Notes: generated by a model not told the origin, from the letters alone. Shown: positions 32,149 through 41,434, counted from the stretch's first letter. The stretch is 64,000 bases of DNA from an uncultured Lachnospiraceae bacterium (GCA_958402795.1 CATXUX010000004.1:77335-141334); one strand, 5' to 3'. Numbers and translations are program-made.

Positions 32149-32898
32149 TCTTATACTTTAGTGCATCTGGCAATAGCCGATTTGTTGCAGAGTCAGCAGC
32201 GGAAATGTTGCCGAATGAATATAGTTTGCCTTAATGAACGGATTAAAAAGAAGGATTATAGTGAGATCTATTCTGACAAACCATTTATTCTCGTCTGTCC
32301 GGTTTTTGCATGGCGTATTCCTAAAATCGTGGAAGAGTATCTTATGAATACAACCCTTTCAGGGAATGATAAAGTGTATTTGCTTGTTACAACCTGTGGC
32401 TCATCCGGTAATACAGGGGGATATGCCGAGAAGTTTTTTACAGAATTAGGAAAGAAATGGATGGGGTGGCATACCTTTTATATGCCTGGAAGTTATGTTG
32501 CGTTTATGGAAAATCCGGATTTGGAGCATGCGGAAGAGATGAACGCGACTGCTAGAAAACAGTTAAAGACGTTGACTCCTTTGATTAAAAATGAAAAAGT
32601 ATTTAAAGACTTTAAAGTTACAAATGCCGGGAAATTTATGAGTGCAGTGGCGAATCCTTTCTTCTATCGGTACATTATTGGCAGAGATGGATTCTATGCA
32701 ACAGATCGGTGTATTGGCTGTGGAAAATGCTCCGAAGTCTGCCCATTGAATAATATTGATATCGTTAATCATAGACCACAATGGGGAAGTAAATGTACAC
32801 ATTGCATGGCCTGCATACATCAATGTCCTAAACAAGCAGTTGAATTTAGAAAAATATCTGTGGGAAAGAATCGATATTATAATGGTGGAGGAAAGTAG
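32145..32898 (+). pseudogene. Second EFR1-family gene, frameshifted near its start
   Basis: Translation should start at ATG 32145, overlapping the previous stop, with MILYFSASGNSRFVAESAAE, a good FMN loop. This frame stops after about 29 codons, near 32230. The +1 frame carries on with CLNERIKKKDYSEIYSDKPF and the complete rest of the protein, including CIGCGKCSEVC and CTHCMACIHQC. One extra base, or two lost, around 32225-32232 explains it. A downstream ATG at 32161 has no ribosome site and would lack the FMN loop. If the shift is a sequencing error, the gene is intact. Confidence 0.75.
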
Positions 32899-33048
32899 CT
32901 TTTTGAATAAGATAAAAAACAGATGGCATTATGCCATGAGAAGATAACAAATACCCGAAAAGATTATCTGCACAAGATATCTCATGAAATCATCAACAAA
33001 AATCAAGTAATAGTTTTATAGACACGAAAGATTTGTCTGTAAGGAAAT

Positions 33049-34455
33049 GAATGTTTTGCACGGATCAGGAAGGCAAAGAACTATACGCAGGCGCAGATTG
33101 CAGACAGGCTTGAGATTTCCCGTTCTACTTATGCGAATTACGAAGCCGGGAAGCGTTCGCCGGATCTGGAGATGCTGGACAAGATCAGTCAGGTGCTGGA
33201 CGTTTCGCTGGATGAGTTGTTCGGAAGATGTCCGAAGAATATGCCCAGGGTGATTTGCGAATCCAAAGTTCCATATGGTGTGAACCGCACGCCTGCTTCT
33301 GACCGGGCGGCAGCGGCAGAGACTGTATCTGAAGTGAATACGAAGCGCGGCAGAAAAAAAGGACTGGCAATCGGAGTGCAGGATTTCCGAAAAATCCGGC
33401 AGAGCGGAAGCTATTATACGGATAAGACCCGGATGATCGCGGAATTTTTGGACAATGAGACGGTAGTTACCCTGATCACCCGTCCGAGACGGTTTGGGAA
33501 GACGCTGAATATGTCTATGTTGGCGGAATTTCTGGATTGCACGAAGGATTCACGGGAGATTTTTGAAGGAACAGAGATCACAGACAGCAGATTCGCGGAA
33601 GAGATGAACCGGCATCCGGTGGTGTTTTTTACATTTCATAATGTAAAGGGAAGTACGAAGGGGTTTCTGTTACGAAATTTGTTTCAGGCATTGTATGAAT
33701 ATTACGGCGAGGAAGTCTATATTCTGATTGATGAATATGACACTCCGTTTATCGAGGCACATGTCCATGGATATTATTCCGAAATACATGATACTCTGGC
33801 AATTTTATTAAGTTCTGCTCTGAAAGGAAATCCTGCTTTGAAAAAAGCAATGTTGACGGGTATCTGTTTGATACAACGGAAGTATATAATCTATGGTCTG
33901 TGATCAATTATGCGTCCCGGAAGCGGCTGGAACCATATTGGGTCAATACCAGCGAAAATAAGATGATCCGTGATGCAATGGATCAGTGTGGAGAAGGATT
34001 CCGGAAAGAATATGAGGAACTGATCTCACAGGGACGGGTAACTTCTTTCGTACAGATCGAGACATCTTTTTATGAATATCAAAGCAGCGAGTCTTTGTGG
34101 GGACTTTTGATCAATGCAGGAATGGTGACGGTCGAGGAAATCGTAGATATGGATCTGTATACGCTGCGGATACCGAATCAAGAGGTGGGGCGTGCATTCC
34201 GCGGACTTACGGCTCATCATCTGCATGTGAGCGAGGGAGATTATTTTAAAATCAAAAAATGGAAAATATCCGAATGCCATTATGGAGTTCAAATATACAA
34301 AAGACGAAAAGGAAGACCTGCATCATCTGGCAAAAGAGGCGGTCCGGCAGGTGAAGGAAAAGATATATGACTCAGGGATAAAAGGGGAAGTATGGTATAT
34401 GGGACTTGCACACTGCGGGAAGGACGCAGAGGTTGTGTGGGAATTGGCAGAATAA
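33049..34455 (+). pseudogene. HTH-AAA ATPase/PD-(D/E)XK nuclease gene with several lesions
   Basis: Pieces of one gene run through three frames. First comes an Xre helix-turn-helix (YTQAQIADRLEISRSTYANYE) with no start codon in frame, then an AAA-ATPase domain of the DUF1703-associated type (IRQSGSYYTDKTRMI, Walker A-like TRPRRFGKTLNMSML, Walker B-like YILIDEYDTP). The frame breaks at about 33860 and resumes in another with GYLFDTTEVYNLWSVINYAS, then breaks again near 34270 and resumes with IMEFKYTKDEKEDLHHLAKE, the nuclease core. The central part between the ATPase and GYLF is missing. Intact relatives are about 500-550 residues. The gene is dead. Confidence 0.75.
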
Positions 34456-34501
34456 TAAATGTGCCGGTGCCAGAGAATACCGGATGGTTTCTAACAGCCG
34501 T

Positions 34502-34585
34502 TTACTTCTTGTGTGCTTTCCGATACTCCCTTGGCGTCATGCCACAATCTTTTTTGAACAGAGCTGTATCTCCAATTCCATGGGA
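34502..34585 (-). pseudogene. 3' remnant of an AraC-family regulator
   Basis: On the minus strand about 27 codons read GIGDTALFKKDCGMTPREYR plus six more residues and a stop, the typical end of an AraC helix-turn-helix domain. Nothing of the rest of the gene is found upstream. Confidence 0.6.
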
Positions 34586-34631
34586 TGTGGAACCGGCACG
34601 CTCTGACTGTTGTATATAAATCCGGGAAATG

Positions 34632-35285
34632 CTATTCCCACGTGATTTTTTTATCGATCCGTGTCCTGAAAAACTGAATCAGCGGTCCGTTAAACAGGGC
34701 GTTGAGCAGAGTTCCGATTCCGAGAATCGTCCATATGTTATTTCCGGACGCCAGACAGAACAGCACACCGATTACCAGAGCTGTAATGTCGGAAGTGATT
34801 CTTGCGATATGAAACGGAACTCTTTCTTTACTTAACTTTTCAATAATCAGCGCTACACTGTCATATGGCGCGATCCCCATATCTGCTTTCATATAGAGCG
34901 CAACTCCCATTGCGGCGAACAGGGTGCCGATCAGTAAAGCAACAATACGGAGCGGCAAGGTCATTTCAATCTTCCCGAGATCCTGTACCAGCCAGCAGAG
35001 GAAGTCGGCAATGTATCCCACACACACCATATTGACGATGGTACCCGCCCCGATACAGTGGCGGACTGTGAAAAATACGACAATCAAAATAGCGAAATTT
35101 GCAATCAACTGCCATGTGCCGAAACTAAGACCGATACATCCGCTGATACCCAGATTCATTCCGGTAAAGGAATCTACACCAAATCCGCTTAAGCGGTAAC
35201 CCGCAACGCAGATGCTGATCAACAGGATTCCGAACACCATGAAAAGGGAACGCAGAATGAGATCCCGGGTAGATTTTTTCTTCAT
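34632..35285 (-). CDS. YczE/YyaS/YitT-family membrane protein
   Basis: This 217-residue protein has five or six membrane helices and the family's conserved GVDSFTGMNLGISG near residue 35 and ADMGIAPYDSVALIIE near 133. YczE-like proteins are uncharacterised membrane proteins, in some cases linked to transport or antibiotic production. The gene starts three bases after the alpha-galactosidase stop, so it belongs to the AraC-GH36 operon and may help uptake or sensing of galactosides. That link is inferred from position. Confidence 0.83.
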   Translation of the reverse strand: MKKKSTRDLILRSLFMVFGILLISICVAGYRLSGFGVDSFTGMNLGISGCIGLSFGTWQLIANFAILIVVFFTVRHCIGAGTIVNMVCVGYIADFLCWLVQDLGKIEMTLPLRIVALLIGTLFAAMGVALYMKADMGIAPYDSVALIIEKLSKERVPFHIARITSDITALVIGVLFCLASGNNIWTILGIGTLLNALFNGPLIQFFRTRIDKKITWE

Positions 35286-35288
35286 ATC

Positions 35289-37517
35289 TTATTGCTCCTT
35301 TGCTTTTAAAATGTAAATTCTGGACTCAAAGTCTGTGCACGGAGACTTGTCGGCCGGAACTTCTCCGACAGTTACGTCGGAAGTGATAAGTCCGAGATTC
35401 ATCAGTTCATCTCCGTAATGCAGTGTTCCGCTCGCCGTGTTTTCATAGAGCGTATCAGGCAGCAGTCCCTGAAGCTGAATTCGTGTATATGGCGCATTTA
35501 CTACGTTAAGAACCCGGTACCAGCCGACAAGTGCAGTCTTTTTGTCTTCGCTGACTACCATCCAGATTGTTTCATTTCCCTCAAAAGGACTCTTTAGCCG
35601 GTAAAAAGTTCCGAATTGCAGAAGACTCCTGTACTTTTTCATAAATGCAACCTGCGCTTTGACTTCTTCGATTTCTTCCTCTGTCAGTTTGTTTAAATCC
35701 AATTCATAACCAAATGTTCCGAAATAGGCGACATTTGCCCGCGTGTGGAGCGGTGTGTTTCGGAACAACTGATGGTTCGGGATGACGGAAACATGGCTTC
35801 CGATGGAACTGATCGGATAGCAGAGGGAAGTTCCGTATTGAATTTTCAGGCGCTCCACCGCGTCGGAATCATCACTTGCCCAGCCTTGCGGCGCATAGTA
35901 GAGAAGTCCGGGATCGAATCGTCCGCCGCCGCTTGCACAGGATTCGAACAGTACCTGTGGAAATGTGGAGGTCAGGCGGTCATACAGGTTGTACAGTCCC
36001 AGAATATAGCGGTGGAATACTTCGCCCTGCCGGTCTGCGGGAAGAGCGCAGGAGTAACACTCCGTAATACTCCGGTTCATGTCCCATTTAATATAAGAAA
36101 TCTTTGCTTCGGATAAGATCTTTGCCATCATATCATAGATGGCATCGACCACTTCCTGCCGGGAAAAGTCCAGTACGAACTGATTTCTTCCGTGTGAAGC
36201 ATTCCGCTTCGGGGTCTGGATGATCCAGTCCGGATGGGCGCGGTACAGGTCAGAATCCTTGTTGACCATTTCCGGCTCAAACCAAAGACCGAATTTCATT
36301 CCCAGCGCTTCAATCCGTTCCGAAAGTCCGGTGATCCCGTTTGGCAGGCGGTCTGTGTTGGCAAACCAGTCTCCCAGACCCGCGCACTCTCCGCAGCGCG
36401 CACCGAACCATCCGTCATCAAGGACAAATAATTCGACGCCGCACTCTTTTGCTTTGGATGCGATTTCTACAAGTTTGTCTTCTGTAAAATCAAAGTAGGT
36501 TGCTTCCCAGTTGTTGTTCAAAATCGGGCGCGGACGGTCACGCCAATATCCTCTGGCAAGCCGTTTCTGGTATAAGCGGTGGAATGTCTGGCTCATACCG
36601 TTCAGACCCTGTTCGGAGTAGACCATGACCGCTTCCGGCGTCTGAAATTCCTCCAGTGGTTCCAGCTTCCAGTCGAATCCGGTTGGATGAATGCCGACGG
36701 TGACGCGGGTTGTGTTGTATGTGTCAACTTCTGCCTGTATCCGGTGATTTCCGCTGTAAATAAAGCTGAATCCGATTGCGGTTCCGGAAGTCTCGGTCGT
36801 GGAAGGTCTTTTCAGCACGAGAAATGGATTGTGCTGGTGCGAGGAGTTCCCGCGTATACTTCCGATTGCCTGAATCCCTTGTTCCAGTTTACGCTCTTTG
36901 ATGTATCGCTCTCTCGACCATGCTCCGGATAACTGCATCCAGATGTAGTCGCTGTCCGGCAGGTCCAGACTCAGGCTCATGGCGGTCAGAAGGTGCACGG
37001 ATTGTGTACCTTCATTGAAAAAGTGCGCGCTTCTCGCAATGATCCCATCGTTTGCAAAGATTGTATAAAGCAGTTCCACGCGAATATTTGTTACAGAATC
37101 CCGCAGAGTGATGGAAAGAGTCTGTGCCTCGGAATCGTCCTCTGTGTAGGTGGCAGGCAGTCCCGCAAGCTTTGGCTTTCCCTGTGAGATCGTATGTGAT
37201 TCATAGCGGAAATCCGAAATCCGGCTTCCGTTTTCCTGCAAAATTTCTACTGCAGGCTGCCGGTAATCCGTGGTGCCATAGACGGGATACTCCTGCCGGA
37301 TATGTTCCAGAGAAAAGGACTTATCCCCTTCATAGACATAGGCGGTCATCGGGCGGTATGCTGTTTCAACCAAATAAGAAAAATCTTCCTTATCGTGAAT
37401 CGCTTTTCCGTAATATAACTGACCGATATGTCCGTTTTTCAGGATGCACATAATATAGCTTATTGTATCGTTGTACAAATGAAAAGTTTTTGTGCTTTCG
37501 TGAAATAGGATGCTCAT
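35289..37517 (-). CDS. aga: GH36 alpha-galactosidase
   Basis: This 742-residue enzyme has the GH36 layout: N-terminal beta-sandwich (about 1-330), TIM barrel (about 330-650) and a C-terminal beta domain. The nucleophile is Asp479 in YIKWDMNRSITE and the acid/base is Asp549 in QGWASDDSDAVER, positions that agree closely with the well-studied Geobacillus enzyme. ESCASGGGRFD supplies substrate contacts. No signal peptide is present, so it hydrolyses raffinose-type sugars or melibiose inside the cell. I prefer the ATG at 37517; the ATG at 37526 sits only two bases after AGGAGG. The upstream AraC gene probably activates it. Confidence 0.92.
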   Translation of the reverse strand: MSILFHESTKTFHLYNDTISYIMCILKNGHIGQLYYGKAIHDKEDFSYLVETAYRPMTAYVYEGDKSFSLEHIRQEYPVYGTTDYRQPAVEILQENGSRISDFRYESHTISQGKPKLAGLPATYTEDDSEAQTLSITLRDSVTNIRVELLYTIFANDGIIARSAHFFNEGTQSVHLLTAMSLSLDLPDSDYIWMQLSGAWSRERYIKERKLEQGIQAIGSIRGNSSHQHNPFLVLKRPSTTETSGTAIGFSFIYSGNHRIQAEVDTYNTTRVTVGIHPTGFDWKLEPLEEFQTPEAVMVYSEQGLNGMSQTFHRLYQKRLARGYWRDRPRPILNNNWEATYFDFTEDKLVEIASKAKECGVELFVLDDGWFGARCGECAGLGDWFANTDRLPNGITGLSERIEALGMKFGLWFEPEMVNKDSDLYRAHPDWIIQTPKRNASHGRNQFVLDFSRQEVVDAIYDMMAKILSEAKISYIKWDMNRSITECYSCALPADRQGEVFHRYILGLYNLYDRLTSTFPQVLFESCASGGGRFDPGLLYYAPQGWASDDSDAVERLKIQYGTSLCYPISSIGSHVSVIPNHQLFRNTPLHTRANVAYFGTFGYELDLNKLTEEEIEEVKAQVAFMKKYRSLLQFGTFYRLKSPFEGNETIWMVVSEDKKTALVGWYRVLNVVNAPYTRIQLQGLLPDTLYENTASGTLHYGDELMNLGLITSDVTVGEVPADKSPCTDFESRIYILKAKEQ

Positions 37518-37600
37518 TTTATACATTTCCTCCTTTTAGTGAACTATTATTTTATCTGTTTTCAGAATCTGCGCAGCAGTTCCGCTTCCCGGTTGAACTG

Positions 37601-38515
37601 CTACGAATCCGTACGTATATATTTCTTCCCTTTCATCATAAGTTCATCCAATTCTCTTTGACTGGCAATCAGTCGGCTCTGTTGTTCGGTCCGGTTTGAT
37701 TTGCGGTAAGCGCTGGGGGTTAAGCCGATTTGTTCTTTAAAAGCCTTTGAAAACACAAGAACATCATGGTAACCGCAGGAACGTGCAATCTGTTCTATGG
37801 AAAAATCAGTCAGTATAAGCTGCTCCCTTGCCCGGGAAAGGCGGAAGGTGGTTAAAAAAGTCTTTGGCGACATGTCCAGACTCTTTTTAAAAAGGGTATA
37901 AAGGTAACTCCGGTTTACATTGAGATGCACAGCAATATCGTTTACACTGATTCCTTTGGAGTAGTTGTTTCGGATGTATGCAATCGCTTCCTGAACATAG
38001 ATATTTTCTTTGTTAATTTCTTCGGCCTGCTCTTCAACAGATGCATCACGCATTAGTACAGAAAAGAAATCATAAAGCTTCCCCTGGAGGTAGTACAAAT
38101 TGGATGTGGTAGACTGTGTATGCTTCAGCATATGGAGGACAATCTGTTTTAATTCATCGCCGTAAGAACACTGGAAAATCAGTTGTTCACTGTTCAGACC
38201 GACATCGTGAATGAACTGTTTTGCATTGGTGCCACTGATCCCGAGCCAAATGTAGGTCCAGGGTTCTGTCTGGTCAGCCTGATAAAAAGTGAGAACCTCA
38301 GGCTCAATTAAAAAACCCTGTCCCTTGCAGAGCTTATACTTTTGATCGCCCACCTGATAAAATCCTTTGCCGTCTAAAATGTAATGGATAATATAATTGG
38401 GGCGGACGGCAGGACCGAAGCTATGCAGAGGCTCGCATTGCGCATAACCGCAGAAGCAAAGATAGAATTCTTTGAATTTGGGATCCAATAGCTGTAGTAC
38501 ATAAGAATCTTCCAT
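37601..38515 (-). CDS. AraC-family regulator of the alpha-galactoside operon
   Basis: This 304-residue regulator has an N-terminal cupin-like sugar-binding half (PNYIIHYILDGKGFYQVGD near residue 40) and a C-terminal AraC helix-turn-helix (ISVNDIAVHLNVNRSYLYTLFKKSL and IEQIARSCGYHDVLVFSKAFKEQIGLTPSAYRKS). It resembles MsmR/RafR-type regulators. AAGGAG is seven bases before the ATG at 38515. It is transcribed just ahead of the GH36 gene in the same direction and most likely activates it when galactosides are present. Confidence 0.88.
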   Translation of the reverse strand: MEDSYVLQLLDPKFKEFYLCFCGYAQCEPLHSFGPAVRPNYIIHYILDGKGFYQVGDQKYKLCKGQGFLIEPEVLTFYQADQTEPWTYIWLGISGTNAKQFIHDVGLNSEQLIFQCSYGDELKQIVLHMLKHTQSTTSNLYYLQGKLYDFFSVLMRDASVEEQAEEINKENIYVQEAIAYIRNNYSKGISVNDIAVHLNVNRSYLYTLFKKSLDMSPKTFLTTFRLSRAREQLILTDFSIEQIARSCGYHDVLVFSKAFKEQIGLTPSAYRKSNRTEQQSRLIASQRELDELMMKGKKYIRTDS

Positions 38516-38871
38516 AGCAGTTCTCCTTGTCAGATGTGTCATTCGTGCATCAGATGATTTCTCCTATCTATGTAGAGAAATTGATAACAGGGGTTTATAC
38601 TTATGATAAAAAGAGGGAAAGAATCTGTCAAGATGTAAAAAAGAAATTTGTATAACACGTATAATCCCCGATAAAATCTGATCTTTTTATACTTTTAAAA
38701 ATCATTCATGAACCTTTTACGTAACGTTAGATCCGCATCTGGAATATGGAAAAGGGAATGAAATACAACAACCGGAAAAAAGTTACCTTTTCCGCGGAAG
38801 GTTGTGAGCAAAAAACCGTTCAAATTCAGACATATTAAGACGATTGTTTTTTAAGAAAAATAATTTTCCTC
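38516..38871. other. Non-coding stretch between the divergent AraC gene and the T-box promoter
   Basis: No gene is seen in these 356 bases. They must hold the AraC promoter on the minus strand. A palindrome TTACGTAA lies near 38717, and a nested inverted repeat (ACAACC, CGGAAAA, TTTTCCG, GGTTGT) lies at about 38768-38812; either could be a regulator site. Neither can be assigned. Confidence 0.5.
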
Positions 38872-38900
38872 TTGAAATCTGAAATGAAGTGTGGTAGTAT
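38872..38900 (+). promoter_or_regulatory. Promoter of the aspS-gatCAB operon
   Basis: TTGAAA (38872-38877) and TAGTAT (38895-38900) are 17 bases apart, and a TG precedes the -10 (TGGTAGTAT). The predicted start near 38907 gives a leader of about 550 bases. An inverted repeat TTTTAACA / TGTTAAAA lies at the very start of the transcript (about 38911-38934). Confidence 0.6.
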
Positions 38901-39166
38901 GGTGAAAAGTTTTTTAACAAAGTAAAGTGTTAAAATTGCAAAAGGCTGAGAACAAGACTCTGACCTTCAGAACCTGACAGGAAGTTGGCGTCACCGACTG
39001 AGAGCGCCGGACAGGGAAGGAGATTTAGGGAACACTTGGGAGCTGACCGGTTGAAATAGCGTGTCGCTGCATTGCATATATCATGTTAGGGCGGGATGTG
39101 AGTAGGCCGGTACGTGGGCATACGTTACAGGCATAGAGAGAAACCCTTATCTTATGAGAGTTTGAA

Positions 39167-39344
39167 TCGATAAGACCTCGCCAAGTGACCAAGAACAACT
39201 CCTAATCACTAAACTCGATAAGACCTCGTTAAGTGAGAAAGAGGAAGTTCTTGTACACTAGGCTCGAAAGGACCTCGCCAAGTGACCAAGAACAACTCCT
39301 GCTCACTAAGTTCGATAAGACCTCACTAAGTGAGCAGGGTTTAA
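39167..39344 (+). repeat. Near-tandem 48-nt repeats inside the T-box leader
   Basis: Four units start at 39167, 39215, 39264 and 39312, each opening with TCGATAAGACCTC or a close variant. Units 1 and 3 are nearly identical (both with CCAAGTGACCAAGAACAACT), and units 2 and 4 have AAGTGAG instead, so the true module may be a 97-base pair of units repeated twice. The last unit is the 3' arm of the stem before the T-box core. GTTCTTG in unit 2 is complementary to CAAGAAC in units 1 and 3, so alternative pairings between units are possible. Confidence 0.88.
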
Positions 39345-39383
39345 CAGCGGGTGGTACCGCGGATTTTAGATGAGTAATTTCCG

Positions 39384-39417
39384 TCCCGGGATGCAGGAAT
39401 GCATCCCGGGATTTTTT
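39384..39417 (+). terminator. T-box controlled terminator
   Basis: TCCCGGGATGC and GCATCCCGGGA form a perfect 11-bp stem with a six-base loop, followed by six T residues. Its stability makes it an efficient default stop when tRNA is charged. Confidence 0.93.
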
Positions 39418-39455
39418 GCACTATAGTATTTTTTCAGAAAGAAAGGGGTATCGTT

Positions 39456-40787
39456 ATGGAATTGATGACAGGAGTGAAAAAGAAGGAAACATGGGAATTG
39501 GGAGAATTGCTGTCAGAAGGCAAAGAAGGGGACAAAGTATGTGTAAACGGCGCGGTTCACACGGTACGTGATATGGGAAATATTGCGTTCGTGATCCTGA
39601 GAAAGCGGGAGGGACTGGTGCAGTGTGTATTTGAAGAAGGAATTACAGATTTTGACTTGAAAGATTTGCGGGAAGGCGATACAGTAGAGGTAAAGGGGAC
39701 GCTTGCGTTGTCTGATAAAGCGCCGAACGGAATTGAGATCCGGCCTGAGACAGTTACGATCCTTGGAAAGGCGGCGGAGCCGATGCCTCTGAGTATTTCG
39801 AAGTGGAAGATGGACACTTCTCTGGAGGCGAAGCTGAATTACCGTCCGATTGCTCTTCGGAATGTCCGGGAGCGCGCGAAGTTCCGTCTTCAGGAGGGAA
39901 TCGTGCGGGGATTCCGGGATTTTCTGTATGGAGAAGGCTTTACAGAGATTCATACGCCGAAGATCGGGGCGAAGAGCGCAGAGGGCGGCGCAAACTTGTT
40001 TAAGCTGGAATATTTCCACCGGCCTGCAGTGCTGCAGCAGAGTCCGCAGTTCTACAAACAGATGATGGTCGGTGTGTTTGACCGGGTATTTGAGACGGCT
40101 CCGGTGTTCCGTGCGGAGAAGCATAATACGAAGCGGCATCTGAATGAATATACCAGTCTGGATTTTGAGATGGGATATATCGATGGATTTGAAGATGTGA
40201 TGGCGATGGAGACCGGATTCTTACAGTATACGATGGAGCTGCTGCGCAGGGAATATGCGAAGGAACTGGAGATCCTGAATGTGGAGCTTCCAAAGACAGA
40301 AGCAATCCCGGCGATCCGGTTTGATGAGATCAAACAGCTTGTGGCTAAGAAGTATGATCGTCCGGTGAAGAACCCGTTTGATCTGGAGCCGGAAGAGGAG
40401 AACCTGATCAGCCGGTATGCGAAAGAAGAATGGGATGCAGATTTTGTCTTTGTGACACACTACCCGTCTAAGAAGCGTCCGTTTTATGCGATGGACGATC
40501 CGGCGGATCCGAGGTACACGCTGAGCTTTGACCTGCTTTTCCGTGGAATGGAGATCACAACAGGAGGACAGCGTATTCACGATTATCACATGCTGCTGGA
40601 AAAGATGGCGGCGAGAGGAATGACGGAAGAGGGCATGGAGCAGTATCTAAGCGCATTTAAGCATGGAATGCCGCCCCATGGCGGACTCGGCATTGGACTG
40701 GAGCGTCTGACGATGAAACTGGTAGGAGAGGATAATGTGCGCGAGGCGACATTATTCCCGAGAGACTTGAGCAGGCTGGAGCCGTGA
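39456..40787 (+). CDS. aspS: Non-discriminating aspartyl-tRNA synthetase (archaeal type, AspS2)
   Basis: This 443-residue class II synthetase has an N-terminal OB-fold anticodon-binding domain (about 15-110) and a catalytic domain with motif 2 FETAPVFRAEKHNTKRHLNEYTS and motif 3 GGLGIGLERLTMKL. The length and lack of the bacterial GAD insertion place it with archaeal-type AspRS. Such enzymes charge both tRNA-Asp and tRNA-Asn with aspartate, and GatCAB then amidates Asp-tRNA-Asn. Its place at the head of the T-box operon with gatC, gatA and gatB supports that role. AAAGGGG precedes the ATG at 39456; an earlier in-frame ATG lies inside the terminator and is not used. Confidence 0.92.
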   Translation: MELMTGVKKKETWELGELLSEGKEGDKVCVNGAVHTVRDMGNIAFVILRKREGLVQCVFEEGITDFDLKDLREGDTVEVKGTLALSDKAPNGIEIRPETVTILGKAAEPMPLSISKWKMDTSLEAKLNYRPIALRNVRERAKFRLQEGIVRGFRDFLYGEGFTEIHTPKIGAKSAEGGANLFKLEYFHRPAVLQQSPQFYKQMMVGVFDRVFETAPVFRAEKHNTKRHLNEYTSLDFEMGYIDGFEDVMAMETGFLQYTMELLRREYAKELEILNVELPKTEAIPAIRFDEIKQLVAKKYDRPVKNPFDLEPEEENLISRYAKEEWDADFVFVTHYPSKKRPFYAMDDPADPRYTLSFDLLFRGMEITTGGQRIHDYHMLLEKMAARGMTEEGMEQYLSAFKHGMPPHGGLGIGLERLTMKLVGEDNVREATLFPRDLSRLEP

Positions 40788-40906
40788 TGGGGTGGCTGTG
40801 AATCGTAACGACAGGAAAGCCATTCCATTCACCGGAGAGCAAAAAAAGGTCAGGAACAGTGGCCGGAGCCGGGAATATGCCTGCGAGAGAGGAATGGTGA
40901 AAGGGT

Positions 40907-41356
40907 ATGGCAGCAGAAAACAGATGTTATTTATGCGGCGGGAAATTGGTTGATGGACATTGTCAGGACTGTGGATTAGACAATAACAGAAATAAAAAGG
41001 TGAAGTATCGTCTGAATCAGACGGAGGGAGCGGATCAGTTAGATCAGGCAGACGAACACGAACTGCAAAAGGAACTGAAAGGCAAGGCGAAAGAGCATCA
41101 GAAGAAGCACCAGGAGATTCGGAAAGAGCGGGCCAGGCGCGCCGAAAGATGGCAGGGATCGCCCCAAAATAAATCAGCAGTGAAGACGAATAAGAAAGCG
41201 GGGACGCTGGTCGGAGTGTTGATCGTTCTCATGTTCATCATCGGCGGCGTCATGATGGTGATTCGGACAGCAAATAATAACGGGGGAATTACGACGTATG
41301 AGTTTGATGAGGATGTGGATCTGGTACCGTCACCGGAGGCCGGGGAAGAACCGTGA
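40907..41356 (+). CDS. Small zinc-ribbon membrane protein between aspS and gatC
   Basis: This 149-residue protein starts with a zinc-ribbon (CYLCGGKLVDGHCQDCG, residues 7-23, four Cys), then a very charged Lys/Glu helix rich in Gln (about 50-90), a single membrane helix (about 98-118, TLVGVLIVLMFIIGGVMMVI) and a short acidic tail. The zinc ribbon would face the cytoplasm. I do not recognise a named family. It sits inside the aminoacylation operon, 119 bases after aspS and 78 before gatC, so it is co-transcribed under T-box control. A role in tethering or regulating the transamidation enzymes is possible but not shown. Confidence 0.75.
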   Translation: MAAENRCYLCGGKLVDGHCQDCGLDNNRNKKVKYRLNQTEGADQLDQADEHELQKELKGKAKEHQKKHQEIRKERARRAERWQGSPQNKSAVKTNKKAGTLVGVLIVLMFIIGGVMMVIRTANNNGGITTYEFDEDVDLVPSPEAGEEP

Positions 41357-41434
41357 ACAGCAGCGATCAGCGATCGGACGGCAGATCACGAACTGCCGGA
41401 CAAATGGAAGTTGAGATACAGGAGGACAGGAACT

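Larger units (their letters stand above)
38907..39417 (+). ncRNA. T-box riboswitch leader of aspS-gatCAB
   Basis: The leader ends with the T-box core GGGTGGTACCGCG (39349-39361), directly before a strong terminator, which is the standard antiterminator/terminator choice read out by uncharged tRNA. Upstream, GGGAGCTGACCGGTTGAA and GAGTAGGCCGGTACGTGGGC resemble conserved T-box leader blocks. Immediately before the core, CCTGCTCACT and AGTGAGCAGG pair perfectly as a stem-III hairpin. The downstream operon makes Asn-tRNA and Gln-tRNA by transamidation. In Clostridium acetobutylicum the equivalent leader senses two tRNAs through overlapping Asn and Glu codons (GAAC). GAAC occurs here at 38950 and 38970, but I cannot fix which base is in the specifier loop. 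The leader is long because of the inserted repeats. Confidence 0.85.

Noticed and set aside
18134..34631. A transposon or prophage as the cause of the rearranged region
   Set aside because: No transposase, integrase, terminal inverted repeats or phage structural genes are seen; only direct partial duplicates of local genes.
38941..39020. TPP-riboswitch-like string (GGCTGAGA and later GAACCTGA, then GGGAAGG)
   Set aside because: The bases recall the thi-box, but the 5' GGGGTGC arm is missing, the spacing is wrong, and the downstream genes are a tRNA synthetase and GatCAB behind a clear T-box core.
39167..39344. Regular 48-nt repeats that could be taken for a CRISPR array
   Set aside because: The units are continuous, with no unique spacers, and lie inside a transcribed T-box leader; no cas genes are present.
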